This document shows positions 32,663 to 41,937 of a stretch of DNA of 64,000 nt, one piece after another. The notes below the pieces were generated by a model. That model was not told the origin of the DNA. It was given only the letters and a program-made list of their open reading frames with translations, and searched no databases. Made by a program: the position numbers and the translations under genes. The stretch's first letter is position 1, and the number at the start of each line of letters is the position of its first letter. The stretch is from Fonticella tunisiensis (GTDB lineage Bacteria > Bacillota > Clostridia > Clostridiales > Caloramatoraceae), in the NCBI RefSeq assembly GCF_004364155.1, contig NZ_SOAZ01000015.1:1-64000 (forward strand). The letters run 5' to 3'.

Positions 32663-34678
32663 ATGGATGAAAGATTAAAATACTATTTTGACATAAATCA
32701 GGGATATAAACTTGAAGAGGAGATAGGTTCAGGTGGATATGGCAGAGTGTATAAGATATACAAAGAAACCTTGGGGAAGAAGTATTATTCAGCCTTAAAG
32801 GTTGTTTCAATGCCGACAAATGAGATGCTCCATGAGCTTCGGGGGGAGTATAATAGCGAAGAGGAGATAAAAAGGATAGCTTATGAAACTGCTGACAATT
32901 TCATAAGCGAGATAGAGATATTGTTTACCCTAAGAGGCAACAGCTATATCGTAAACTATGAAGGCCATGATGTGCAGGATAATGGTCTTGGCAAAAATAT
33001 ATTTATCAGGATGGAATACTTAAAGAGCCTAAGGGATAGGCTTAAGGCATCGACTCTTTCACTGGATGAGACCCTTTATCTTGGAGAATGCATATGCAGG
33101 GCCTTGGAGACATGCCATTTAAAGGGTATAATTCATAGGGATATAAAGGAAAGCAATATATTTATAAGCGAGGACAATACCTTTAAACTTGGTGACTTTG
33201 GGATATCCAAAAAAGCAGGGTCTTTCACACTAAACACCCGTATAGGCACGTCCTTGTATAAAGCTCCCGAGATAGATAAAGGAGTCAGTTATGACTACAG
33301 GGTAGACATATATTCTCTGGGCATGGTGCTGTACAAGCTCCTCAATAACGGCAAGTTCCCCTTTGAGGGGACAGGCGTTGTTAGGGAAGAAATAGTGGGC
33401 AAAATAATAAGGGGAGATATAATACCCAATATACCCGGCGTACCGGATAAAATAAATAAGGCAATACTAAAGGCTATTTCAAACAAACCAGAAGATAGAT
33501 GGCAGTCAGCAGCAGAGTTTAGACAAGCCCTTATGAATTGCAGGGAATATATAAAAAGAGATAAAGAAGATGCAAAAACAGACCATATTCCAATATATTC
33601 AAACAGGGGTAGGGGAAATTTCAGTGATGCTCAGGCTGAAGCAGGTAATTCAAAAGAAGCTCGGGAAAAAGAAGAGCTCACTAAAACTTCAAAAGTATTT
33701 AAAAACATAGATAAAATAAAGGAACTGGAAGAAGAGAAAGGGCAAAGGCAGGAAGAGAGCAAAAATATAAGACGACAAAGGGCTATAATGATAGGCCTCA
33801 TACTTTTGGCCGTACTTGCTGTCTATGGTGTGGGAAGTTATATAAAAATCCTTCAATCAAGGCATAAAGTATCTCAAATAGTGTCCCTAATTCCTTTAGA
33901 GAACAGTGGTAATATATCTGGGAATTATTCGACTTATTCTACGGCTTCCTTTGACGGAGAATATTTATATTTTCCAACCGCAAAAGGAATATTAAAGATG
34001 AAAAAGAACCAGACTGAGCCTGCACTCTTAAATGAAGATAAAGATGGAAATGAAATGAGCTTGCTCCATGATACAATATACTACACCCATAACGGAAAGG
34101 ACCTATATTCATTAAAGAAAGGAACCGGAGAGACACAAAGGCTTTATGAGGGAAAGGTTTATAATCTGAGGATTTTTGATTCTAAAATTTATTTCATGGA
34201 AGAGCCTAAGGCAGGGTATGTCTATGAATTTGACGCCGCAAATAAAAAGCCTGTTAATGTCTTTAATGAAAAGGTAGACAGCTTTTTTATAAACGACGGT
34301 ATCATATACTACCTGCAGGATTATAAATTATTTGAATATGATATATCAAAAAAAGAGAAAAAAGACTTAGGCAAACAGGGGATAACAAGTTTTAGCTTAT
34401 ATGAAAATGCCCTTCTTTTTAAAAGAGATGAAGAACTTTATATATCGGACATAGATTGTACCTACGAAAGGCTTATTGCTAAAGGGGTTAAATCCTATAC
34501 GGGATATGGAAGCTGGATATATTATCTTACATCTAGTGAAGTAAGGTCAATAAGCTTAAAAAATATGCAGGATTCCACGGTAAAAGGCGTTTCTAAACCT
34601 TTAATAATAAACGCAGCCCCGGGCAGCGGAGTTGTCTTTAATGAAGATGGTAAATACGAGTTTTTTGTAGCCAATTAA
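32663..34678 (+). CDS. Transmembrane Ser/Thr protein kinase with extracellular DUF5050-like domain
   Basis: A 671-aa receptor-type kinase. The domain (about 12-295) has the glycine loop GSGGYGRVYK, Lys46 (ALKVV), catalytic Asp160 (IIHRDIKESNI), Asp178 of GDFGIS and APEID, so it should be active. A charged juxtamembrane segment (about 300-370) leads to a single transmembrane helix (MIGLILLAVLAVYGVGSYI). The external ~280 residues are repeats of strand-rich units (GEYLYFPTAKG, DTIYYTHNGKDLYSL, DSKIYFMEEP), a DUF5050/beta-propeller pattern. The ATG at 32663 is favoured over the GTG at 32651; the ribosome site is weak for both. It lies 70 bp after the WXG100 gene and likely belongs to the cluster, where EssB, a kinase-like protein, usually sits. 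Confidence 0.87.
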   Translation: MDERLKYYFDINQGYKLEEEIGSGGYGRVYKIYKETLGKKYYSALKVVSMPTNEMLHELRGEYNSEEEIKRIAYETADNFISEIEILFTLRGNSYIVNYEGHDVQDNGLGKNIFIRMEYLKSLRDRLKASTLSLDETLYLGECICRALETCHLKGIIHRDIKESNIFISEDNTFKLGDFGISKKAGSFTLNTRIGTSLYKAPEIDKGVSYDYRVDIYSLGMVLYKLLNNGKFPFEGTGVVREEIVGKIIRGDIIPNIPGVPDKINKAILKAISNKPEDRWQSAAEFRQALMNCREYIKRDKEDAKTDHIPIYSNRGRGNFSDAQAEAGNSKEAREKEELTKTSKVFKNIDKIKELEEEKGQRQEESKNIRRQRAIMIGLILLAVLAVYGVGSYIKILQSRHKVSQIVSLIPLENSGNISGNYSTYSTASFDGEYLYFPTAKGILKMKKNQTEPALLNEDKDGNEMSLLHDTIYYTHNGKDLYSLKKGTGETQRLYEGKVYNLRIFDSKIYFMEEPKAGYVYEFDAANKKPVNVFNEKVDSFFINDGIIYYLQDYKLFEYDISKKEKKDLGKQGITSFSLYENALLFKRDEELYISDIDCTYERLIAKGVKSYTGYGSWIYYLTSSEVRSISLKNMQDSTVKGVSKPLIINAAPGSGVVFNEDGKYEFFVAN

Positions 34679-35307
34679 CCATACATAAAAGGAATTTATA
34701 CGCTTATATGGAATATATTTATAATATACTTATAACTACAGAATATTAATATGGAAGTAGAGTATATGTCAAAGAATCCGTCAGACTGTGTTAAAATCCC
34801 AAATAATCCATAGACAACATTAATCAAAACAAACAGCCCTTGTCACAAATTTATGTATTAAAGAGATTAGCTGTTCAGTTTATGAGCGCTAGTCTCTTTA
34901 TTATTTCCTTTGTGAATTATATCATATTTTTTTTACTCTATGCCTGCCGATTATTGGGATTTTTGTGCAGTTTACCATTCCTTTTTCCTTATCTTTTATT
35001 AAGGATATATTGTATTGATAAAATAATAACAATCCATATAAACTTGTTTAAAGATGACAGGGGAAAAGATTAAATGTTACACAGCACAATAAAATATGCT
35101 GATAAAGTCACAATATAATAATCTCAAAATAATAAAAAATGATTCTAAAAACAGCAGATTAAATAAACTGCTTCTAGTAAAATTAGCCTAAAATGCAAAT
35201 TATAGAAACTTAGTACATATGGGGGTTCTGCCACAAAAACCGGGATTAATCGCTTTGGTTCTTCTAAGATAAATGAAAAAAGGCAGTGCAAACTTAAATA
35301 TCATTTG
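34679..35307. other. Intergenic region after the secretion cluster
   Basis: A hydrophobic frame of 77 codons (34840-35073; starts TTG, no ribosome site) is the only ORF and is probably not a gene, though it could be a small membrane protein. No strong terminator is evident after the kinase gene. The rest is AT-rich and featureless. Confidence 0.4.
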
Positions 35308-36090
35308 CTAATCTTTCTTGTGTGCTTTAGGCCCAATATAATCTGCTACAGCACGTAGTGCCTCAGCAATTGTAATTCCTGTGACTTCGTCGATAATTCT
35401 GACTAACTGCTCAATATTCCAAAAGGTATCCTTAAGGTGTGAAAGGTGACATCCAGCTTCAAAATCAGGAATACATGCAAAATATCCAAAGGCAGTTTTG
35501 CCAAATAACACTAAAACTGACCCGTAAATTGAATCATGTATCTGCTTAAACATGGTCACTTTCTTGTAAGCTGGCGTTATACCAAGACCATCACAAAGGG
35601 TCATATAAACTCCTATGCCCTTATGCTGACGCAATATGTCAAGCCTGGCGGCAACCTTATCCTTTGTAAGCAGGGATAAATCTGAATCGCAATGAAAGGA
35701 ATCCATAGCAGCAAAAAAGCTGTTTACAACATGAATTTTAGACAGAAATCTTCTTTTAAAGAAGTTGATGGACTGAATGCTTATGAAACACTGCTTGTTG
35801 CAGTTATGGAGAATATCGTATACATAGCTTATCTTTTTCTGTAGTGCAAATATGGAATACAGACAAAATATGATTACGTCAAAGGTATAGATAAAATATG
35901 GGATAAGAAACGATGGTAGGAGCGAGTAAGTTTTGCCACAGCAAGGACATAAAAAACGCTGAATACTAATGACAAAATGTTAATTAAGGGTAACTACGTT
36001 TCTATCATAGTGACCATGGCGGTGAGCATGCCTTCATAGCCGCATGAAGGGCATCCATACATATGCTCAAAATTTTTTTCTCTCAATACC
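35308..36090 (-). pseudogene. DUF6431-type transposase-related gene, broken
   Basis: Read on the minus strand, the 5' part has a zinc ribbon (YGCPSCGYEG, then RHGHYDRN after a frameshift, then FLCPCCGKTYSLLP), with an in-frame TAA at about 35975. The reading frame then runs through KIHVVNSFFAAMDSFHCDSDLSLLTKD to YIGPKAHKKD at 35308. A double zinc ribbon followed by an alpha-helical region is the layout of DUF6431/transposase-like proteins. At least one frameshift and one stop inactivate it. The intact 132-residue tail alone is not recognisable. A fragment of a second copy is at 23430-23480. Confidence 0.65.
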
Positions 36091-36284
36091 AAATCTTTGA
36101 TTATATTTTCGGAAAACTTGGTAATACTTATCATTGTAGGATTTTTTAGGGGAAAGAATGGTTTTGAAACCACTTTCCCCTTCTCCTTTTTTTGTATTTT
36201 TTATAAGTATTGACAGTTTTCTCAATTTGCATTCCTAAAGGTCAGATTATTTAATTTTACGCAAGTATTAAAGGTGATTTTATT

Positions 36285-37180
36285 ATGCCGTTTTTAGGTA
36301 AAATTAATATGGTTTATTTTGACGTTTAACAGATAGATTTATATTAGATCCCAAAAATGATATAGTTTTTCAGAGGATTTTTGGGACTCCTGAGAATGAA
36401 GATATTCTCATAAGCTTTTTAAATGCTTTGCTTGAGAAGACTGAGAAGGAAAAAATTACACATATAGAATATGTAGATACCAGGCTTTCGGATATTGAAA
36501 CAATTAATGATAAAATAGGAATTTTGGACGTCAGGGTAATAACAGAAAAGGGCACTAATATTAATGTAGAAATACAGCTTATAAATAGATATAACATGAT
36601 TAATAGAACACTCTTTTACTGGGCAAGGCTATATGCCGGTCAAATTAAAAGAGGTTCAGACTATAGAGATTTAAGAAAGACAATAACTATAAATATTTTG
36701 AATTTCAATTATATAGATGAAGATAGTTACCATACAACCTATCATTTACATGAAGATGAATCAAAGAAAATGCTAACGGATTTGTTAGAGATACACTTTG
36801 TTGAGCTTCCAAAGTTTATAGAACAATCACCGGGGTTAAATAACAGTTTAAATAGATGGCTGGCATTTTTAACAAAACCTCAAGAAAGTTCAAAGGAGGG
36901 GATAGAAGTGGCGGAACCTGCAATAAAGAAGGCAATTACTGTCCTTGGCATGTTAAGCAGAGACCCTGAAACCGTTAGGCTTGCAGAGCTTAGAATGAAA
37001 AAGATACTGGATGAAAAGAGCATGATAGAAGGAGCCAAGGAAGAAGGAAGAGCAGAAGGAAAATTAGAAGTTGCAAGGAATTTATTAGCAATGGGCTTGG
37101 ATTTGGCTTCTATAGTAAAGGCTACAGGATTAAAGGAGGAGCAGATCAAAGAAATTAGGTGCCAGCCTCCTGAGAATTGA
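36285..37180 (+). pseudogene. Rpn-family recombination-promoting nuclease/transposase, frameshifted at the N-terminus
   Basis: An ATG at 36285 after AAGGTGATTTT gives MPFLGKINMVYFDV and stops. One base out of frame, from 36323, the protein continues LTDRFILDPKNDIVFQRIFGTPE, then LDVRVITEKGTNINVEIQL and YWARLYAGQIKRG, which is the PD-(D/E)XK core of the Rpn (PDDEXK_2) family. It ends KEEGRAEGKLEVARNLLAMGLDLASIVKATGL. The last residues RCQPPEN come from a stop-hairpin cassette. The second member of this type (23554-24416) is also broken by an early frameshift. Confidence 0.8.
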
Positions 37181-37207
37181 GAAAGGGAATGCGGGTGCAT
37201 TCTCTTA
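37157..37207 (+). repeat. Stop-hairpin cassette, copy G
   Basis: AGGTGCCAGCCTCCTGAGAA supplies the last codons of the Rpn-type gene. The second GAATTGA unit is missing. The stem AAGGGAATGC (37183-37192) pairs with GCATTCTCTT (37197-37206) with one G-U wobble and a GGGT loop. Confidence 0.9.
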
Positions 37208-37275
37208 TGTTATATTGAAATATTGTGATATGAAAGTAATTTGCATATTGAGGAATCCGGTAGTGCCTTTAAGGT

Positions 37276-37560
37276 TTAATCAAATTTTCTTCGCGCATGA
37301 GCAAAGCAGCCAACCAGTGTCACATGAGACAAATCGTTATAGCCGGCGCAGCCATCCACATGCAGGTAACTCTTAAACCCTGATAGAAATCTTCGCGGAT
37401 GCTTACTTGCTCTTGTTGTTTGATAATCGTAGAGCACAATAGGTGGCCCCTTGTTATGCCTGCAGTCTCTGAACCTGCATCCCATTGCAATCTCCTGTAT
37501 ATTTCCAAATGTCTCTTGTATTCCATCAGTTTCATCCCAGAGCTGAAATTCTCTGAGGCC
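37276..37560 (-). pseudogene. IS66-family transposase fragment
   Basis: The minus strand reads GPPIVLYDYQTTRASKHPRRF, then FKSYLHVDGCAGYNDL and VTLVGCFAHARRKFD, the DDE-containing heart of IS66 TnpC (the second catalytic Asp is in HVDG), then stops. Frameshifted matching pieces upstream reach about 37560. The rest of the transposon is missing. A cassette copy ends about 70 bp before it. Confidence 0.82.
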
Positions 37561-37705
37561 GGGGGTTTTCGATTATAAAACCACCTGTAGGTAGTGGTAT
37601 CAAGAAAAAATCCCTCTTCTATTAAAATAAGGTTAAATTTTCAATTGGTGTTTAATAATAAATAGTTTTTGTTTAAAATATTCTTATAAGAGGGGAGGTT
37701 TTGTA

Positions 37706-38518
37706 ATGCCATATTCACATGAGATTGATTACAAGATTTACGGTGATGACATGCAGTTTGTTGAGATCGAGCTTGATCCAGATGAGAGCGTAGTTGCAGA
37801 GGCGGGAGCTATGATGATGATGACTCAGGGAATACAGATGCACACAATATTTGGAGACGGCTCAGGTCAGAACAGCCAGACCGGCGGATTTATGGGAAAG
37901 CTTTTTAACGCAGGGAAAAGGATTTTAACCGGGGAAAGCCTTTTTATGACGGTGTTTACAAATACAGGATACGGAAAGCAGCAGGTATCCTTTGCTGCAC
38001 CATATCCAGGTAAAATAATACCATTAAATCTTTCAGAGTATGGCGAAAGAATTATTTGCCAGAAGGACGCATTCCTCTGTGCTGCAAAGGGTGTTTCCAT
38101 ATCAATTGAATTTATAAAGAGGCTTGGTGTTGGATTCTTTGGCGGTGAAGGATTCATAATGCAGAGGCTTGAAGGAGATGGAAAGGCATTCCTCCATGCA
38201 GGTGGAACAATTGTGAAAAGAGAGCTTGCACCTGGACAAATACTAAGGGTTGATACAGGCTGTCTCGTTGCAATGACAGGCAGTGTACATTATGACATAG
38301 AATATGTAGGGAATATAAAGACAGCATTTTTCGGGGGAGAGGGACTTTTCTTTGCAACGTTAACTGGTCCTGGAACAGTATGGGTTCAATCTCTGCCCTT
38401 CAGCCGTCTTGCAGACAGAATATATCATGCAGCACCACATCCAGGAGGGAAGCGCAGGGATGAGGGGAATGTATTTGATGTGCTTGGTGGAATAGGGAAT
38501 CTGTTTGATGGGGATTAA
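37706..38518 (+). CDS. AIM24/TIGR00266 family protein
   Basis: A 270-aa soluble beta-rich protein of the AIM24 family. Visible features are [20 protein letters not shown] at the start, [30 protein letters not shown], a GG-rich loop [15 protein letters not shown] and the closing [19 protein letters not shown]. The molecular function is not established; bacterial members are often annotated as TIGR00266. GAGGGGAGG precedes the ATG. Monocistronic by position. A cassette fragment follows the stop by about 3 bp but does not alter the protein end. Confidence 0.9.
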   Translation: MPYSHEIDYKIYGDDMQFVEIELDPDESVVAEAGAMMMMTQGIQMHTIFGDGSGQNSQTGGFMGKLFNAGKRILTGESLFMTVFTNTGYGKQQVSFAAPYPGKIIPLNLSEYGERIICQKDAFLCAAKGVSISIEFIKRLGVGFFGGEGFIMQRLEGDGKAFLHAGGTIVKRELAPGQILRVDTGCLVAMTGSVHYDIEYVGNIKTAFFGGEGLFFATLTGPGTVWVQSLPFSRLADRIYHAAPHPGGKRRDEGNVFDVLGGIGNLFDGD

Positions 38519-38521
38519 CTT

Positions 38522-38556
38522 AGGTGCCAGCCACCTGAGAATTGAGGATTGATTAA
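38522..38556 (+). repeat. Stop-hairpin cassette, partial copy H
   Basis: AGGTGCCAGCCACCTGAGAA and then TTGAGGATTGATTAAG match the 5' half. No hairpin arm follows. It starts 3 bp after the AIM24 gene's stop codon. Confidence 0.88.
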
Positions 38557-38739
38557 GCGTAATTTGTACTGTTTTTTGAGTTTCAGCAGTATTTTCAGAA
38601 AGTAATAATGTAATTATTCTGATATGAATTTAAATATACTTAAAACCTATGTGAATAATCTTAATATTTCATAAATAAAATGTTATTGCAAATGGCAATA
38701 GGATCTGGAATTTGTTTGTAAAGAATTTTCGAAATATTA

Positions 38740-38791
38740 TAGACAATTAAATGGAGTAGTAGTAAAATATAATTAACTTAATCGATTAAGT
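38740..38791 (+). promoter_or_regulatory. Promoter and LacI-family operator of the maltodextrin locus
   Basis: TAGACA (38740-38745) and TAAAAT (38763-38768) are 17 bp apart and form a sigma-A-type promoter. A perfect 16-bp palindrome, ACTTAATCGATTAAGT (38776-38791), lies over the expected transcription start. A near-identical site lies before the binding-protein gene, so this is almost certainly the operator bound by the regulator encoded next. Confidence 0.8.
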
Positions 38792-38828
38792 GATCAATCT
38801 GCATAAATTTTATTTGCTGGAGGTCAGG

Positions 38829-39740
38829 ATGAAAAAGGTTACGATGAAGGACATAGCAAGGGAAGCTGGGGTTTCAGTAGCAACCGTCTCCTATGTTTTA
38901 AGCAATAATGAAAAGGAAACTATCCCGGAAGAAACAAGAAATAGGATCCTGAATATCGCAAGGGCTCTTAACTATGTTCCAAATCTTGCTGCAAGATCCC
39001 TTGTGAAGAAAAAGTCCGGCCTTATAGGTGTTTTAATTGTTAAAAACTACGGTAATGAAAAACCTTGGAGGACAGGCTACTATACAGAGTTTGTAGAAAG
39101 GCTTGAAAACCTCCTTTCAGAAAGGGGCTATCACGTGCTTATATCGAACATAGACAGTTTTAGTCCCAATCTTGACATAATCCTTTCCAGGGAGCTAGAC
39201 GGGGTTTTTATAATTGATGTTAATCTTGATATATTTTATCAAATATCCAACAGATTTAGTGTGCCTATAATTGTCATAGACAGCTATATAGATGACGTAA
39301 TCTTCCATAAAATTGTACCTGATTTTAATGATGCCATAGAGAGAGCCTTTGACCTTCTTAAGTGTACGGACTGCCTTCTTATAATGGATAAATTTAATAA
39401 TAAGGAAACCATTGAGAAAATCAAAAGTAACTTTAAGGGTAGAAATGAGGACATCCACGTTGTAAAGGACATTGAAACTATGAGGGAATTTCTAAAGAAT
39501 AACCCCGGTAGGAAGGCCATTGTAATAGGCGAATACCTTGGAGTTATTGTTTCAAGATATATAAAACCGGAGGATGTTGCTGTTATCTGCACGAGCGGAA
39601 ATTCCTATCTTCTAGATGATAAAACCCATAAAATAATTATTAATAACGATTTAAAGGCAAAAAAATCTGTTGAACTGATGATGGAGTATATTAGTGGTCA
39701 TTACTCCGATAATAAATATACCGTCATTAAGGCAGAGTAA
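38829..39740 (+). CDS. LacI-family transcriptional regulator
   Basis: A 303-aa DNA-binding repressor. The ATG at 38829 follows GGAGGTC. The N-terminal helix-turn-helix MKDIAREAGVSVATVSYVLSN and the hinge ARSLVKKKSGLIGVL are typical of LacI. The effector domain (about 60-303) is periplasmic-binding-protein-like but short on conserved sugar contacts. It sits between two copies of the same operator and probably represses both itself and the downstream ABC operon until a maltodextrin-type sugar binds. Confidence 0.9.
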   Translation: MKKVTMKDIAREAGVSVATVSYVLSNNEKETIPEETRNRILNIARALNYVPNLAARSLVKKKSGLIGVLIVKNYGNEKPWRTGYYTEFVERLENLLSERGYHVLISNIDSFSPNLDIILSRELDGVFIIDVNLDIFYQISNRFSVPIIVIDSYIDDVIFHKIVPDFNDAIERAFDLLKCTDCLLIMDKFNNKETIEKIKSNFKGRNEDIHVVKDIETMREFLKNNPGRKAIVIGEYLGVIVSRYIKPEDVAVICTSGNSYLLDDKTHKIIINNDLKAKKSVELMMEYISGHYSDNKYTVIKAE

Positions 39741-39755
39741 TTTGCCTTAAATAAA

Positions 39756-39771
39756 ACTTAAACGATTAAGT
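39756..39771 (+). promoter_or_regulatory. LacI-family operator before the ABC operon
   Basis: ACTTAAACGATTAAGT differs at one central base from the perfect palindrome at 38776-38791. It is located 12 bp before the binding-protein start codon, close to its ribosome site. Confidence 0.78.
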
Positions 39772-39783
39772 GGAGGGGATTCT

Positions 39784-41001
39784 ATGAAAATCAAAAAGAC
39801 GCTGGCCCTATTGCTTTCACTGGTGATGGCGGCAGGATTATTTTCAGCTTGCGGCAAAAGCAACAAACCAACAAATGCAGAGAAGAAGGATGTAACTATA
39901 ACGGTTTGGCATCAGTATCTTCCAGAGGTTCAAAAGGCAATTGAGGACGCTTATGCAAGCTTTACTCAGGAAACAGGAATAAAGGTACAGTTTGTAAAGC
40001 AGGAAGAGCTTTCAAAGAAGCTTGAGGTTGGTTCGCAGAGCAACGAGCTTCCAGACCTTGTTGCAGGGCCTAACGACTGGGTAGGGAAGTATTCAATAAT
40101 GGGCGGAATTGTTTCAGTTGACGGACTAATAGACAAGAAGGTTACAGATGGACTTATGGAATCAACGGTTAAGGGATTTACTTATAAGGGTAAGCTCTAT
40201 GGAATTCCGGCTACCTTTGAAACAGTAACTCTTATATACAACAAGGATTTAATTAAGGAAGCTCCGAAGACAACAGATGAGCTTATAGCAAAGGCTAAGG
40301 AATTAACAAAGGATGGAAAGTACGGATTCTTAATACCTCCAACGGATGCATATTTTAATTCGGCCTTCTTTTACGGAGCAAAGGGCGGATACCTTGACGC
40401 GGATGGCAATCCAATACTTAACAAGGCTGAAAACCTTGAGGCAGCAAAGATTTTAACAGAGCTTGGGAAGCTCTATCCAAAGGATTTAAACCATCAACTT
40501 GTTTCACAGCTCTTTAAGGATGGAAAGGCTGCAATGATGATAAACGGACCATGGGAACTTGGTGGGATTAAGGAAAAGAAGATTAACTATGGACTCGCAA
40601 AGATTCCAGCGTTATCTTTCAATAAATCTGATGCGTCACCATTTATGGGTGTTCAGGGAATGATGATGACTTCAGCTGCTAAGGACAAAGAAGCAGCAGC
40701 TAAGGTTATGGAGTTTTTCGCAAACGAAAAGGTTGCCAAGGCTCTTGCAAAGACTGGTGGATATATGCCTGCCAACAAGAAGATTTATGAGGATAGCGAA
40801 ATAAAGAATAACCCTGACGTTGTTGCCTTTAGCGAGCAGGCAAAAGTTGCAACTGCAATGCCAAACGTTCCTGAAATGGGTGCTATGTGGGATCCAATTT
40901 CAAAGGCACTCCAGGAGATTGTAGTTTTAAAGGAAGCTCCTGACAAAGTATTTGAAAAATATCAAAAAGCAGCAGAGGAAGCTATTAAGAATATGAAGTA
41001 G
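39784..41001 (+). CDS. Maltodextrin-type ABC transporter substrate-binding lipoprotein
   Basis: A 405-aa exported sugar-binding protein tethered to the membrane by its lipobox (FSACGK, Cys at about 23). The mature part is a family-1 extracellular binding protein like MalE: VTITVWHQYLPEVQKAIEDA, LPDLVAGPNDWVGK, LYGIPATFETVTLIYNKDL, and AAMMINGPWELGGIK. It is the first gene of a transporter-enzyme operon with two permeases and a GH13 enzyme, which points to maltodextrins or other alpha-glucans. No ATPase gene is present here, so a shared MsmX-type ATPase is likely encoded elsewhere. Confidence 0.9.
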   Translation: MKIKKTLALLLSLVMAAGLFSACGKSNKPTNAEKKDVTITVWHQYLPEVQKAIEDAYASFTQETGIKVQFVKQEELSKKLEVGSQSNELPDLVAGPNDWVGKYSIMGGIVSVDGLIDKKVTDGLMESTVKGFTYKGKLYGIPATFETVTLIYNKDLIKEAPKTTDELIAKAKELTKDGKYGFLIPPTDAYFNSAFFYGAKGGYLDADGNPILNKAENLEAAKILTELGKLYPKDLNHQLVSQLFKDGKAAMMINGPWELGGIKEKKINYGLAKIPALSFNKSDASPFMGVQGMMMTSAAKDKEAAAKVMEFFANEKVAKALAKTGGYMPANKKIYEDSEIKNNPDVVAFSEQAKVATAMPNVPEMGAMWDPISKALQEIVVLKEAPDKVFEKYQKAAEEAIKNMK

Positions 41002-41002
41002 G

Positions 41003-41028
41003 AAGGTGGGGGGAGGTATCCCCCTTTC
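41003..41028 (+). promoter_or_regulatory. Hairpin between binding protein and permease genes
   Basis: GGGGGA and TCCCCC form the core of a stem just after the binding-protein stop, with A/T pairs below. Such intercistronic hairpins often leave the binding-protein message in excess over the permeases. That role is inferred. Confidence 0.5.
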
Positions 41029-41045
41029 TCTTTAGGAGGTGCAGC

Positions 41046-41930
41046 ATGAAAAGTAAGGCCGCTAGAAAGCTGATACCCTATTTTTATACAACCCCTGCTA
41101 TGGTCGTTATGTTCATTCTTGTTATATATCCGATATTTTTCAGCATTTATATTTCCTTCACCAATATGAACATGTATCACTGGAAAAAGTATAATTTGAT
41201 TGGATTTGACAACTATATCAGGGTGCTTACAAGCCTTGACGGCGAGTTTTATGCAGTTGTTCTAAGAACTATTATCTGGACGGTTATAAACCTTGTTATT
41301 CAGGTTTCCATTGCAATGGGACTTGCTCTTCTACTTAATATAAAGGAGCTGAAATTTAAGGGAATAATGAGAACCTTACTCATACTTCCCTGGGCAGTTC
41401 CCTCATATATATCTGCCCTTATCTGGAAGGGAATGTTCAACCATGACTTTGGAATAATAAACATCCTTTTATCAAAGCTTGGACTTTCTAAAATACCCTG
41501 GCTTACATCTCCAGTTTATGGAATGGCTGCAAGCATAATAGCTAATGTGTGGCTTGCAGTGCCCTTTATGATGATAGTTTGCCTGGGGGCACTTCAAAGC
41601 ATCGATCACACCTATTATGAAGCTGCCGACATAGACGGTGCCACAGGTTTTCACAAGTTTTTCTATATAACAATGCCACTTATAAAACCAGCGCTTGTAC
41701 CTGCAGTTATACTTACCTCCTTTGTAACCTTTAAGCAGTTTGACATTATATATCTTATGACCAATGGACTTGGTGGAAAGACGGATGTTGTTATGACCTA
41801 TGCCTACAACAAAGCCTTTACCTCAAGCAACTATTCCTTAAGCTCGGCCTTTTCAGTTATTATATTTTTTATACTTCTCGGGCTTACAATTCTCAATATG
41901 AGGCTCACTAAGGCAGACAAGGAGGTATAG
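41046..41930 (+). CDS. Maltodextrin-type ABC permease (MalF-like)
   Basis: A 294-aa inner-membrane permease with six hydrophobic segments. The EAA loop is seen as YYEAADIDGATGFHKFFYITMPLIKP, the contact site for the ATPase. TAGGAGG precedes the ATG. It lacks the long N-terminal part of Gram-negative MalF, as is usual in Firmicutes. It is followed 7 bp later by the MalG-like permease, so the two form a heterodimer. Confidence 0.92.
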   Translation: MKSKAARKLIPYFYTTPAMVVMFILVIYPIFFSIYISFTNMNMYHWKKYNLIGFDNYIRVLTSLDGEFYAVVLRTIIWTVINLVIQVSIAMGLALLLNIKELKFKGIMRTLLILPWAVPSYISALIWKGMFNHDFGIINILLSKLGLSKIPWLTSPVYGMAASIIANVWLAVPFMMIVCLGALQSIDHTYYEAADIDGATGFHKFFYITMPLIKPALVPAVILTSFVTFKQFDIIYLMTNGLGGKTDVVMTYAYNKAFTSSNYSLSSAFSVIIFFILLGLTILNMRLTKADKEV

Positions 41931-41937
41931 TATAGAT

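Noticed and set aside
34840-35073. 77-codon hydrophobic ORF
   Set aside because: TTG start with no ribosome site, and AT-rich DNA naturally encodes Phe/Leu/Ile. Retained only as a note in the intergenic entry.
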